Below are positions 1 through 7,080 of a stretch of 33,165 bases of DNA, piece by piece. Source of the DNA: an uncultured Alphaproteobacteria bacterium (GTDB taxonomy: Bacteria > Pseudomonadota > Alphaproteobacteria > RF32 > CAG-239); NCBI GenBank assembly GCA_949297665.1, contig CASFTO010000048.1:1-33165 (forward strand), in the 5' to 3' direction. The notes under the pieces were generated by a model, which searched no databases, was not told where the DNA came from, and saw nothing but the letters and a program-made list of their open reading frames with translations. Made by a program: the position numbers and the translations under genes. Within the stretch, counting starts at the first letter, position 1, and every line of letters begins with the position of its first letter.

Positions 1-396
1 ATCCATCATTGGTTGATTGAGCTCTAATGTGGAGGCTTCGGCTTTTTGCACGGCAGTTTTGGCGGCTTTTTTCGCATTGACCATCTTGCGTAAAGCTTTT
101 CTTGCTTTTATGGTAGCTTTCATGGCTTTTTTACTTGCCTTTTGAGCTTCTTTTTCGGCAGCTTTTTCAACCGTCTTTAACGTGGTTTCTATGGTGCGTT
201 CCACTATCTTTTTCGGAGCAGCTTTGGCGGCTGCTGGTATCTTTTTAATTTTTTCGGCAACCGGAGCAATAACTTTTTTCTTGCTCTTTATTTCTTCGGT
301 TGGCTCAGGAGCGATTTTCGGAGCGGCTTTTGCCGGACTCTTTTTCGCTTTTGTCTGGGCAGGGGTTGCGGCTTTACGCTTTGTGGTTTTTGCCAT
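1..396 (-). CDS. Lys/Ala-rich protein, 3' end outside window
   Basis: This reading frame stays open from an ATG at 396 down to the window edge (132 codons, no stop). The product starts MAKTTKRKAA and is extremely rich in Lys and Ala, with AKK/KKA/EKA runs resembling histone-H1-like or phasin-tail (AlgP/PhaF-like) sequences. Residues about 60-125 look like a long charged helix (ETTLKTVEKAAEKEAQ). Three ATGs lie in a row (402, 399, 396); an AAAGGAA motif just upstream is best spaced for the one at 396. A DNA-binding or granule-associated role would fit the composition, but composition alone does not establish it. The overlapping plus-strand frames are hydrophobic mirror translations and are not genes. 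Confidence 0.6.
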   Translation of the reverse strand, partial: MAKTTKRKAATPAQTKAKKSPAKAAPKIAPEPTEEIKSKKKVIAPVAEKIKKIPAAAKAAPKKIVERTIETTLKTVEKAAEKEAQKASKKAMKATIKARKALRKMVNAKKAAKTAVQKAEASTLELNQPMMD

Positions 397-592
397 CATC
401 ATTTCCTTTCTGTTGCGACTTTATCTTGTTTCATATTTACTCATATTCGGTTAAAGCATGGTTAATATATATGGTTTTTATGCGGGTTTTGTATATGGCG
501 CAGGGGCTTTTTTGCTTGACTTTGCGCGTTGGCGTGTTACCTTTATGCTCTGAGATTAATTATTTTGAGTGTTGTTTTAAAGTATTTTGATT

Positions 593-1177
593 ATGCAGAA
601 AGATGAAAAATCAGCAAAGGTTCTTAATTCTAAATATTTGATGAAAGAACCGTGGTGCACGTTGCGTGAAGATGAAATTCAACTCGCTAACGGGGTGATT
701 ATTCCAAAATATTATGTGTTGGAATATCCGAATTGGGTCAATGTTTTGGCGATTACCAAAGATAAAAAGTTTTTGATGATACGTCAATATCGTCATGGTA
801 CGCAAACTGTCAACTATGAACTTTGCGGCGGTTGTGTTGATCCGACAGACGCTTCTCCTCTGGAAGCTGCGCAACGTGAACTCTTGGAAGAGACCGGATA
901 CGGCAACGGAAAATGGACGTTTAATCTGAAACTTTCCGCTAACCCTAGTACGACTAATAATTGGACGTACAACTTTATTGCCGAAGATGTGGAACCTATC
1001 GGAACGCAACATCTGGACGGCGGAGAGGATATTTCCGTACATCTGCTCTCTATGGATGAAGTGCTGGAGTTGCTTAAACAAAATGAAATTATCCAATCGG
1101 TGCACGCGTGCGCGTTTTGGAAGTATTTTGCCACGCATTCGTCTTTGGCTGATTCTTCCGCTTTTAAGGAAAAATAA
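593..1177 (+). CDS. Nudix hydrolase, ADP-ribose pyrophosphatase-like
   Basis: A 194-residue protein of the Nudix superfamily, which cleaves nucleoside diphosphates linked to another moiety. Residues 59-77 (FLMIRQYRHGTQTVNYEL) resemble the ADP-ribose/NDP-sugar pyrophosphatase strand that precedes the Nudix box. The box spans about 79-103 and contains RELLEETGY, so the metal-binding REx2EE core is intact. The first conserved Glu of the consensus (Gx5E) appears to be Ala, with an Asp beside it. I chose the ATG at 593; a TTG at 587 is also in frame and neither has a clear ribosome site. The gene stands alone, with no obvious operon partner. Family assignment is firm; the substrate is not determined. 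Confidence 0.85.
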   Translation: MQKDEKSAKVLNSKYLMKEPWCTLREDEIQLANGVIIPKYYVLEYPNWVNVLAITKDKKFLMIRQYRHGTQTVNYELCGGCVDPTDASPLEAAQRELLEETGYGNGKWTFNLKLSANPSTTNNWTYNFIAEDVEPIGTQHLDGGEDISVHLLSMDEVLELLKQNEIIQSVHACAFWKYFATHSSLADSSAFKEK

Positions 1178-1261
1178 GTAGGGGCGTTGGGGCTATTTGT
1201 TTTAAGCAGTGTCTTTGTGTTTGTGGTATTTTTTTGTTTTACAATTTAATTCTTATTTTTT

Positions 1262-1663
1262 ATGGACAAGAAACAACGTGAACAGGCAATTAATTTGTTT
1301 GTTTTGAAGTATCGCCAAACTCCTAAAGAATATGGCGTGCCGGCGGTTGATGTTTTTAAACCGCAGAGAGCTTATATCTATGCGCCGACCGAAAAAATTG
1401 CCAAAGCCTATAAGTGCTCGCAAGGGCTTATTCGCTGGATGTTTAAATGGGCTTTATGGCCGCTTGCTATTCCGTTACTTATTTTGTTGGGGTATTCGTT
1501 TCCTAATTTTGTGCAGAATGGGGCGAAATTTGATGCGATTACTATTGCGGCGGTGGTGTTCTTTTTTGCGTGGTGCGCTTTGGTGTTAGGGCTTTGTTTT
1601 TATGGTATTTGGCAGGATAAAAAGTGTAAAAATCGTGTTCTTTACATTAATTATGTGTATTAA
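1262..1663 (+). CDS. Two-helix membrane protein, family A (paralogue 1)
   Basis: A 133-residue protein of unknown function. It has a cytosolic-looking N-terminal segment of about 60 residues (MDKKQREQAINLFVLKYRQT...), two hydrophobic helices at about 62-82 and 92-116, and a short basic tail. The N-terminus matches the proteins starting at 1856 and 2810 (consensus MDEKLKKQAIDLFVxxYGVTP, then VPVIDI and FLFG), so the three are paralogues. The start ATG is preceded by a T-rich stretch without a Shine-Dalgarno site, nearly the same as before the other two. A terminator hairpin follows at 1706. I do not recognise the family. Confidence 0.75.
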   Translation: MDKKQREQAINLFVLKYRQTPKEYGVPAVDVFKPQRAYIYAPTEKIAKAYKCSQGLIRWMFKWALWPLAIPLLILLGYSFPNFVQNGAKFDAITIAAVVFFFAWCALVLGLCFYGIWQDKKCKNRVLYINYVY

Positions 1664-1705
1664 CACTATGATTTTGCAATGCTTTTATGATGCCGTTTTG
1701 ATTGA

Positions 1706-1730
1706 GGGGGCTTTATGCTCCCTTTTTATT
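1706..1730 (+). terminator. Rho-independent terminator
   Basis: GGGGGC and GCTCCC (one G-U pair) flank a five-base loop and are followed by a T-rich tract. The same arms recur in the terminators after the genes at 2275 and 2810. Confidence 0.7.
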
Positions 1731-1777
1731 TGAATGCTTATTTGCACTCGGCGAAATCGTTATCAAAAAATATTTTC

Positions 1778-1806
1778 TTGACAAAAATACGGCAGAGTGA
1801 TACTTT
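1778..1806 (+). promoter_or_regulatory. Extended -10 promoter
   Basis: TTGACA (1778-1783), a 17-base spacer and TACTTT (1801-1806), with the TGN extended element directly before the -10. It lies about 50 bases upstream of the ATG at 1856. Confidence 0.6.
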
Positions 1807-1855
1807 TCTTTTACAGTTTTTATTTTTTTGTTTTACAATTAATGTTTATTTTTTT

Positions 1856-2263
1856 ATGGAAGAAAAACTTAAAAAACAAGCGATTGATTTATTCGTCGCT
1901 CAGTATGGTGTTACGCCTCAGGATAAAGGCGTTCCGGTGATTGATATCGGTTCGAAACAAGATACTTTCTTGTTTGGGGTTGATGAAAACGCGCTGAGTG
2001 CTTATAAAAAAGCCGACGCACTTAACGCTTTTGCTCGAAAAACTTTGTGGTTGTCGCCTCTGTTGGCATTGCTTATGTATGCGGCAGGCGCGGGAATATG
2101 TGTCTTTCCTCATTACAAAGAGCTGTTTATTGTTGCGATTTGTGTATTCTTTTGCGCGCTGTTGGGGTGGGGCGGTGTCTTGTTTTACTTCCGGCGGAAA
2201 TTTCTCGACGCAAGGAAAATATCAAAGGATAAAGTTATTGAAATCGGTTGCAGAATCTTTTAA
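1856..2263 (+). CDS. Two-helix membrane protein, family A (paralogue 2)
   Basis: 135 residues, unknown function. The start at 1856 is chosen because its N-terminus (MEEKLKKQAIDLFVAQYGVT) aligns from the first residue with paralogues at 1262 and 2810; the longer frame from 1715 reads through promoter and leader. Two hydrophobic helices lie at about 64-84 and 89-112, followed by YFRRKFLDARK, a basic positive-inside tail. No Shine-Dalgarno site is present: a T-rich leader containing TTTTACAATTAAT precedes the ATG. It ends 11 bases before the next gene, so the two are probably co-transcribed. Confidence 0.8.
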   Translation: MEEKLKKQAIDLFVAQYGVTPQDKGVPVIDIGSKQDTFLFGVDENALSAYKKADALNAFARKTLWLSPLLALLMYAAGAGICVFPHYKELFIVAICVFFCALLGWGGVLFYFRRKFLDARKISKDKVIEIGCRIF

Positions 2264-2274
2264 TACTGTTACTT

Positions 2275-2646
2275 ATGATTGACGGTAATAAAAATTATTT
2301 TAATCATTTGGGGAAATATCCCGAAGATGACGGTTTGTTTTTTATCGGTGTCGATAAGAAAAATAAAGTGTGTCTGTATGCTAAAGTCGGAACCGATGTG
2401 AGTGATTATATCAGCTATGATGCTCGTGTCTTTGTTGCGCAGTTTGTCTTGTGGGGCGTTATTATCGCGTTTGCGTTGGCAATGTTTTATTGCTTTACTT
2501 TGGAGCCGCAATGGTGGATTTTGGCCGTGGTGTATGTCGTGTGCGTCCTTTTGTGTATCGAAGGCTATAGGGCCGTGGTGCGATATTTCAAAAAACTTAA
2601 GAAAAAATGCCGCGAAAAAATGTTTAAAATGGATTATGAAATTTGA
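2275..2646 (+). CDS. Two-helix membrane protein, divergent family A member
   Basis: 123 residues from the ATG at 2275; an in-frame ATG at 2248 would overlap the previous gene. The layout matches its neighbours: about 50 soluble residues, helices at about 54-74 and 80-98, and a strongly basic tail (YFKKLKKKCREK). N-terminal sequence similarity is faint (KYPEDDGLFFIGVD against the FLFGVD region of the 1856 product), so paralogy is an inference. It follows the 1856 gene after 11 bases and is closed by a terminator. Function unknown. Confidence 0.7.
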   Translation: MIDGNKNYFNHLGKYPEDDGLFFIGVDKKNKVCLYAKVGTDVSDYISYDARVFVAQFVLWGVIIAFALAMFYCFTLEPQWWILAVVYVVCVLLCIEGYRAVVRYFKKLKKKCREKMFKMDYEI

Positions 2647-2681
2647 TGTTCGTTTATTTTGAACTTTTGTTTCATTTTTTG

Positions 2682-2706
2682 GGGAGCTTTTCGGCTCCCT
2701 TTTTTG
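2682..2706 (+). terminator. Rho-independent terminator
   Basis: GGGAGC / GCTCCC stem with a six-base loop followed by seven T; ends the 1856-2646 pair. Confidence 0.8.
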
Positions 2707-2733
2707 TGGCTTAACAAGACCGCGTTTTGTTTG

Positions 2734-2762
2734 TTGACAAAATCGGGGAGAAATGTTATCCC
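2734..2762 (+). promoter_or_regulatory. Extended -10 promoter
   Basis: TTGACA (2734-2739), a 17-base spacer and TATCCC (2757-2762), preceded by TGT. It has the same architecture as the promoter at 1778 and lies 48 bases before the ATG at 2810. Confidence 0.6.
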
Positions 2763-2809
2763 TTGTACTCAAGTTTTATTTTTTTGTTGTATCATTTAAT
2801 TTTATTCTT

Positions 2810-3208
2810 ATGGACGAAAAACTTAAAAAACAAGCGATTGATTTATTCGTTGCTCATTATGGCGTGACACCTGAAAAGTTTGGTCATCCGGTGATTGAGG
2901 TTTATCAAGAAAAGAAAGAATTTTTGTTTGGCAGAAACCGTGAAGTGATTGAAGCGCGTTTGACTGAGCTTAAATTACAAAGCTTTTTTGAAAAGGCTTA
3001 TTGGGTGCCAATATTTCTTATCGTCATAACGGGACTGCAGGTAGTTTTTATGTTCTTGTTTCAGTGGTATAGACCTTATTTCAGGGACGGATTATTGTTT
3101 TTGATTTTTTTGTTGCTGTGTTGGGGCGGTGTTTTGTATTTTCAATGGTTGAAATTACAGGAAGCACGGGAAAAAACTCGAGAAGGCTTGATGGAGATTT
3201 TTTATTAA
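2810..3208 (+). CDS. Two-helix membrane protein, family A (paralogue 3)
   Basis: 132 residues. The first 20 residues (MDEKLKKQAIDLFVAHYGVT) are almost identical to the 1856 product, followed by HPVIEV and EFLFG. Predicted helices are at about 65-85 and 93-112, the second ending in CWGGVLYFQW, close to GWGGVLFYF in paralogue 2. The tail is charged. The in-frame codon at 2753 falls inside the promoter, so the start is at 2810. As in the other copies there is a T-rich leader, no Shine-Dalgarno motif, a private promoter and a private terminator. Function unknown. Confidence 0.8.
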   Translation: MDEKLKKQAIDLFVAHYGVTPEKFGHPVIEVYQEKKEFLFGRNREVIEARLTELKLQSFFEKAYWVPIFLIVITGLQVVFMFLFQWYRPYFRDGLLFLIFLLLCWGGVLYFQWLKLQEAREKTREGLMEIFY

Positions 3209-3264
3209 AAAAGTCTGCCTTTGCTGATGTTTTTTCAGCATGAGCAATGTTCGTTTTATCTTTG

Positions 3265-3287
3265 GGGGGCGTTTGCTCCCTTTTTTT
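3265..3287 (+). terminator. Rho-independent terminator
   Basis: GGGGGC / GCTCCC stem, GTTT loop and seven T; the third copy of the family A terminator. Confidence 0.8.
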
Positions 3288-3330
3288 GGGGCTGTAAGCG
3301 GTACAGTTAATTTGCGGGAAAAGATGACGC

Positions 3331-3570
3331 CTATCTGCCGGAATCTTTTTTGTTCCATAGGCGGGTTTTGTAATTTGAGGCGTAGCCTTTTATCATTTTT
3401 TCAGCGTATAATTTTGCTTTTAGTTTGCTGCCGGAGATGATTTTATTCTTCCATTTAACGCCTTTTAATTTTTCTAGTGGTAGAGATTGGAGGTCAAATG
3501 TCAGCGGAAATTTGGTGTTGTCTATATAGAGAAAAGCCAATGTTTCCGGTAACTCCATAAACTTTGCATT
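3331..3570 (-). pseudogene. Detached C-terminal tail of the LRR gene (out of frame)
   Basis: The minus-strand frame starting MELPETLAFLYIDNTKF repeats the C-terminal part of the upstream LRR gene (MELPQTLAFLFINDTKF) almost residue for residue, then continues into a unique tail ending KDSGR. It has no start signal of its own. It lies within and beyond a 208-bp direct duplication. Because 208 is not a multiple of three, the second copy is read out of frame by the intact gene. I read this as the original 3' end, cut off by the duplication, rather than as an independent gene. Confidence 0.7.
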
Positions 3571-3826
3571 TCTAATCTGTACGCCCGAAAGGTCTATTCC
3601 ATATAAGTTTGGGTATTAATTTTGCTTTTAGTTCGCTGCCGGAGGTGATTTTATTCTTCCATTTAACGCCTTTTAATTTTTTTAGTGGTAGAGATTGGAG
3701 GTTAAATGTCGGCGGAAATTTGGTGTCGTTTATAAACAAAAACGCTAATGTTTGAGGCAATTCCATAAACTTTGCATTCCTAATCTGTACGCCAGAAAGG
3801 TCTATTCCGTATAAGTTCGGGTATAG
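3411..3826. repeat. 208-bp direct tandem duplication
   Basis: Copy 1 is about 3411-3618 and copy 2 about 3619-3826. Landmarks such as TTTTGCTTTTAGTT and CCATAAACTTTGCATT recur exactly 208 bases apart, with scattered substitutions. The duplication covers the 3' part of the minus-strand LRR gene and changes its reading frame at the junction. Confidence 0.85.
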
Positions 3827-4738
3827 TTTGGCGATGGAATAATCGGTGTTGATGTTTTTGCATTCCGGCATGTATAATGAGCGTAGTCGGGGGAGGCGGG
3901 GAAGTTTGCTGTAATTTAAGTCATTGCCTTTGCTGATGCGTAAGTTTTGTAATTTGGGGTGATGCGTCAATAAATGAAGGTTTGTGAGCAGAGTGGAACT
4001 GTTTAGCTCTAAAGTTTCTATTGTCAGAGGTATTGTGTTAAACTCAAAATTGTGTAAATCTATGTTGTTTAAGCGGAGTTTTTTTAAGTTGGGAAGGTAG
4101 GGAATTTCCCAGTGTTTCGGAAAGTTTTTGATGTCTTGCAACTCTATGAACTCAACTGTTTGCGGAAATACAACATCATGCGTGCTCCAGTCTAATCCTT
4201 TGAGTTGGAGTGTGGTTAATCTTTTACCACTGGTTAAATCCAGATTTTGCGGCAAGCCATCGCTTTCTGCTTGCGGGTTTTTATAATATGCGCCGATAAT
4301 CGTTGCTTTTTCTCCTTGTGGATTGAGCATTAAACTATCTACATTTGCCCACTCGGGATACCAAAACGTAACCTCATCGGGGACTAAATGCGCGGTTTGG
4401 CGCGTGTTTGATGAACGCAAAATGTATTCTTTCGCATGGCGTTCGCTAAAATCAAACTCTATCGGATAGCCCAAACGCTTGAGCCGATTGCTGATTTCTT
4501 GCGGTTGTTCTCGCCTCGTACTCATTGCCGATAGGGTTTCTGCAAAATCTTCAGGACGATTGGTCTTTTCTATTAAATACAAAAGACGCTTGATGATAAC
4601 CGGCGCGTTGGTGTGACTTAGTAAGTCTAATCCTACTTCATTCGTAATCGGGAGCGGATCCGTGCTTCGCATATACGGTAACATCAAGGTTCCGCAGCCT
4701 AGCACTGATTTCGGGTCGGTTATATCTACAAAAGCCAT
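3572..4738 (-). CDS. Leucine-rich-repeat protein with family B N-terminal domain
   Basis: 388 residues with no signal peptide or membrane helix. Residues 1-110 (FVDITDPKSVLGCGTLMLPY..., later REQP and YPIEFDF) match the N-termini of the proteins at 7865 and 9411 (VDIENPKSPL, NREQP, SGYGIEF), defining a shared domain of unknown function. The second half is LRR-like, with segments such as LKKLRLNNIDL, IETLELNSSTL, LQNLRISKGNDL and LYGIDLSGVQI. AAAGGAG lies six bases before the ATG. The last residues after SELKAKL (IPKLIWNRPFGRTD) are a frameshifted reading of the duplicated unit, so the natural C-terminus seems lost. Probably a cytosolic binding or scaffold protein; the partner is unknown. Confidence 0.8.
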   Translation of the reverse strand: MAFVDITDPKSVLGCGTLMLPYMRSTDPLPITNEVGLDLLSHTNAPVIIKRLLYLIEKTNRPEDFAETLSAMSTRREQPQEISNRLKRLGYPIEFDFSERHAKEYILRSSNTRQTAHLVPDEVTFWYPEWANVDSLMLNPQGEKATIIGAYYKNPQAESDGLPQNLDLTSGKRLTTLQLKGLDWSTHDVVFPQTVEFIELQDIKNFPKHWEIPYLPNLKKLRLNNIDLHNFEFNTIPLTIETLELNSSTLLTNLHLLTHHPKLQNLRISKGNDLNYSKLPRLPRLRSLYMPECKNINTDYSIAKLYPNLYGIDLSGVQIRNAKFMELPQTLAFLFINDTKFPPTFNLQSLPLKKLKGVKWKNKITSGSELKAKLIPKLIWNRPFGRTD

Positions 4739-4759
4739 TTGTCGCTCCTTTATTCTTTT

Positions 4760-4788
4760 AGACTAGCCGATGGAGAGGGAAAAGTCAA
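4760..4788 (-). promoter_or_regulatory. Promoter of the LRR gene
   Basis: On the minus strand: TTGACT (4788-4783), 17 bases, then TAGTCT (4765-4760), about 20 bases ahead of the start codon at 4738. Confidence 0.5.
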
Positions 4789-4817
4789 TAAAATTGTCGG
4801 ATAAGCGTGCGAAATGC

Positions 4818-4846
4818 TTGACACTCTAAGTGCTTCAGCTTATTTT
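4818..4846 (+). promoter_or_regulatory. pgi promoter
   Basis: Consensus TTGACA at 4818-4823, a 17-base spacer and TATTTT at 4841-4846, placing the transcript start about 30 bases before the pgi start codon. Confidence 0.65.
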
Positions 4847-4882
4847 ATCCGCATTAGTGATAATTTTTGTAGGAGATTGAAT

Positions 4883-6547
4883 ATGGCTGTGTCTAATGCC
4901 GTTGCTACTCTTTTAGAGGAATATAAACGCTTTAACTCCGTGCAGATGAAAGATTTGTTTGCTAACGATGATAAGCGTGCTGAAAAATATACACTCAATT
5001 TTGGCGAGCTGACTTTTGATTATTCTAAAAACCGCTTTGATGATAAAGTCCTAAAGGCTTTGTTTGAACTGGCCGAAGAACATCATTTGAAAGAACGTAT
5101 TGAAGATATGTTTTCGGGCAAAAAAATTAATGTGACCGAAAATCGTGCTGTTTTGCATACTGCATTGCGTAATTTCTCCGGTAAGCCGGTTTTTGTGGAC
5201 GGTAAAGACGTTATGCCCGAAATCCTTAGAGTTCAGGCTAAAATGAAGGAATTTTCCGACGCCGTTCGTAACGGTACTTTCAAAGGCGCTACCGGCAAAA
5301 AATTAAAAAATATTGTTAATATCGGTATCGGCGGTTCGGATTTGGGCCCGTATATGGTAACTTGCGCTCTTAAAAAATATTGGGCGAAAGATATTCAATG
5401 CTACTTTATTTCCAATATCGACGGCACAGCTTGCGCAGAAGTTTTAAATAACGTTAATCCGGAAGAAACTCTCTTTATTGTTGCGTCCAAAACCTTTACC
5501 ACTATTGAAACTTTAACTAATGCGCGTACTTGTCGCGAGTGGTTGGTTAAAGCTCTTGGCGAAGAGGCGGTTAAACACCACTTTGTGGCTCTTTCCACCA
5601 ATGCGAAAGCTGTTGCGGAATTCGGTATTGATGTGAACAATATGTTTGAGTTCTGGGATTTTGTCGGCGGACGTTATTCCCTCTGGTCTGCTATCGGTTT
5701 GTCTATCGCTTTGGCGGTTGGGTTTGATAACTTTATGGAACTCTTAAAAGGTGCTGAAGCTATGGATAATCATTTCCGTAGCGCTCCTTTGGATAAAAAT
5801 ATTCCGGTCATTATGGCTTTGCTCGGCATTTGGTATAACGATTATTACAATATTCATCGCTATGGCGTTATTCCTTATGACCAATATCTCAAGTTCTTGC
5901 CTTCTTATCTGCAACAGCTTGATATGGAAAGTAATGGTAAATCCGTTCGTTTGGATAATAAAAAAATTACTGACTATGCAACAGGTCCGGCTCTCTTTGG
6001 CGGTGCGGGGACGGATGTTCAACACTCTTTCTTCCAACTTTTACACCAAGGAACACAACCGGTGCCGGTAGACTTTATTATTCCGGCTATCTCTCATAAC
6101 GAAAACGGTAAGCATCACGAAATCCTTATCGCCAATGTTTTGGCTCAGGCAGAGGCTTTGATGAAAGGTAAAACCGTTGAAGAAGCCGCTGAAGAATTGC
6201 GTGCGGCCGGTAAAGACGAGGCTACGATTGAAAAATTGAAGCTTAACAAGAGCTTTGACGGTAACCGTCCTTCTAATATGTTCTTGTTGAAGCAAATTAC
6301 GCCTTATGCGCTCGGTATGTTGATTGCTATGTATGAGCACAAAGTCTTTACGCAAGGGGTTATTTGGGAAATTGATTCCTTTGACCAATGGGGCGTTGAA
6401 CTGGGTAAGCAGTTGGCACTTAAAATCTTGCCGGAATTGGAAGGTTCCGCTTTGGCTCAACATGATAGCTCTACCAGTGCTTTGATTGCTAAAGTGGTGG
6501 CTTTGCGTGCGGAATGCAAGAAAGAGCAAGCCGAAAAAGTCGCTTAG
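4883..6547 (+). CDS. pgi: Glucose-6-phosphate isomerase
   Basis: 554 residues, close to the 549 of E. coli Pgi. It interconverts glucose 6-phosphate and fructose 6-phosphate in the cytosol. Family landmarks include IGIGGSDLGP, ASKTFTT (phosphate-binding loop), FVGGRYSLWSAIGL near residue 259, QLLHQGTQ near 388, and GMLIAMYEHKVFTQG followed by DQWGVELGK near 476-505. The start is fixed by AGGAG seven bases before the ATG; the longer frame from 4814 begins upstream of the -35. The usual GEPGTNGQH motif carrying a catalytic Glu reads GGAGTDVQH here. The gene is monocistronic, with a consensus promoter and a structured 3' region. Confidence 0.97.
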   Translation: MAVSNAVATLLEEYKRFNSVQMKDLFANDDKRAEKYTLNFGELTFDYSKNRFDDKVLKALFELAEEHHLKERIEDMFSGKKINVTENRAVLHTALRNFSGKPVFVDGKDVMPEILRVQAKMKEFSDAVRNGTFKGATGKKLKNIVNIGIGGSDLGPYMVTCALKKYWAKDIQCYFISNIDGTACAEVLNNVNPEETLFIVASKTFTTIETLTNARTCREWLVKALGEEAVKHHFVALSTNAKAVAEFGIDVNNMFEFWDFVGGRYSLWSAIGLSIALAVGFDNFMELLKGAEAMDNHFRSAPLDKNIPVIMALLGIWYNDYYNIHRYGVIPYDQYLKFLPSYLQQLDMESNGKSVRLDNKKITDYATGPALFGGAGTDVQHSFFQLLHQGTQPVPVDFIIPAISHNENGKHHEILIANVLAQAEALMKGKTVEEAAEELRAAGKDEATIEKLKLNKSFDGNRPSNMFLLKQITPYALGMLIAMYEHKVFTQGVIWEIDSFDQWGVELGKQLALKILPELEGSALAQHDSSTSALIAKVVALRAECKKEQAEKVA

Positions 6548-6692
6548 GGGGGCGTGCTAAAACAGCGTCATGTCGCAGATTTTGAAACTTATGTACTCAT
6601 TTTGTACACCGCGCTTCAAAATCTGCTTCCAGCCCGCTATTTTATCCTACCCATTGCAAAAACAGGAGCGGAAGCATAACGCTCCTGTTTTT
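6548..6692 (+). repeat. Structured 3' repeat, copy 1 (after pgi), with terminator
   Basis: Starts at the pgi stop codon. An outer stem (TAAAACAGCG with CGCTATTTTA, one mismatch) encloses a perfect 12-bp stem (GCAGATTTTGAA / TTCAAAATCTGC), inside which TGTAC / GTACA can pair. A fixed linker (TTTATCC, ACCCATTGCAAAAA) then leads to a terminator hairpin (ACAGGAGCG / CGCTCCTGT, T-run) at 6658-6692. About 110 bases recur nearly verbatim after the PBP1A gene at 32939, where one outer base pair has changed on both sides. Confidence 0.85.
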
Positions 6693-6710
6693 CGGTTTTA
6701 AATGGGGGGC

Positions 6711-6795
6711 AACTTGGGGTGCTTGCACCCACTTACTTTAGTCCTTTATGGGGCGGGGTTTTGAGCGCAACGCTCGGGCTTCTTACATTTTTGCC
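6711..6795 (+). repeat. TT-loop hairpin module, copy 1
   Basis: GGGTGC-TT-GCACCC (6717-6730), then the fixed block ACTTTAGTCCTTTATGGGGC and a GAGCG-caa-CGCTC hairpin with GGGCTTCTTA. The module recurs at 6937, 7066, 7129 and 33098. Confidence 0.75.
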
Positions 6796-6820
6796 GCGGA
6801 CTTTTGGGGCGTATCGGTAA

Positions 6821-6930
6821 GCGGGTAGGTGCTTTGTGGTTTGTACACCGCGTTGTCTGATTTAACAATAGCACCACCCTTTATCCCACCCATTGCAAAA
6901 ACAGGAGCGGAAAATAACGCTCCTGTTTTT
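6821..6930 (+). repeat. Structured repeat, divergent copy with terminator-like hairpin
   Basis: Shares TTGTACACCGCG and the linker TTTATCCCACCCATTGCAAA with the pgi and PBP1A copies but lacks the 12-bp inner stem. A different outer stem (GGTGCT...TTGT with ACAA...AGCACC) takes its place. The ACAGGAGCG / CGCTCCTGT hairpin and T-run follow at 6901-6930. Confidence 0.7.
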
Positions 6931-6936
6931 CTGTTT

Positions 6937-7010
6937 GGCAACTTGTTGCCGTTGACTTAGTTTTTTATGTAGCGGAGTTTCGGGCGCAACGCACGGGCTT
7001 CTTATTTTGT
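6937..7010 (+). repeat. TT-loop hairpin module, copy 2
   Basis: GGCAAC-TT-GTTGCC (6937-6950), then GACTTAGTTTTTTATG, GCGGAGTTT and GGGCTTCTTA. The arm sequence differs from copy 1 but is fully complementary. Confidence 0.75.
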
Positions 7011-7020
7011 TGCAGTGGGG

Positions 7021-7080
7021 GCTTGGTGCACTTGTGGGGTGCTTGGTGTACTTGTGGGGTGCTTGGTGCACTTGTGCACG
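7021..7080 (+). repeat. 20-bp tandem repeat, three units
   Basis: Three consecutive 20-base units (GCTTGGTGCACTTGTGGGGT and variants) run directly into the third TT-loop hairpin (GTGCAC-TT-GTGCAC, 7066-7079). Confidence 0.85.

Noticed and set aside
182-590. Hydrophobic plus-strand frames at the left edge
   Set aside because: They are complements of the Lys/Ala-rich minus-strand gene; Lys/Ala codons read in reverse give Phe/Leu/Ser/Gly-rich strings.
6862-7071. 69-codon minus-strand frame in the repeat zone
   Set aside because: It spans the terminator-like hairpin, the TT-loop module and the 20-bp repeats; composition reflects these repeats only.
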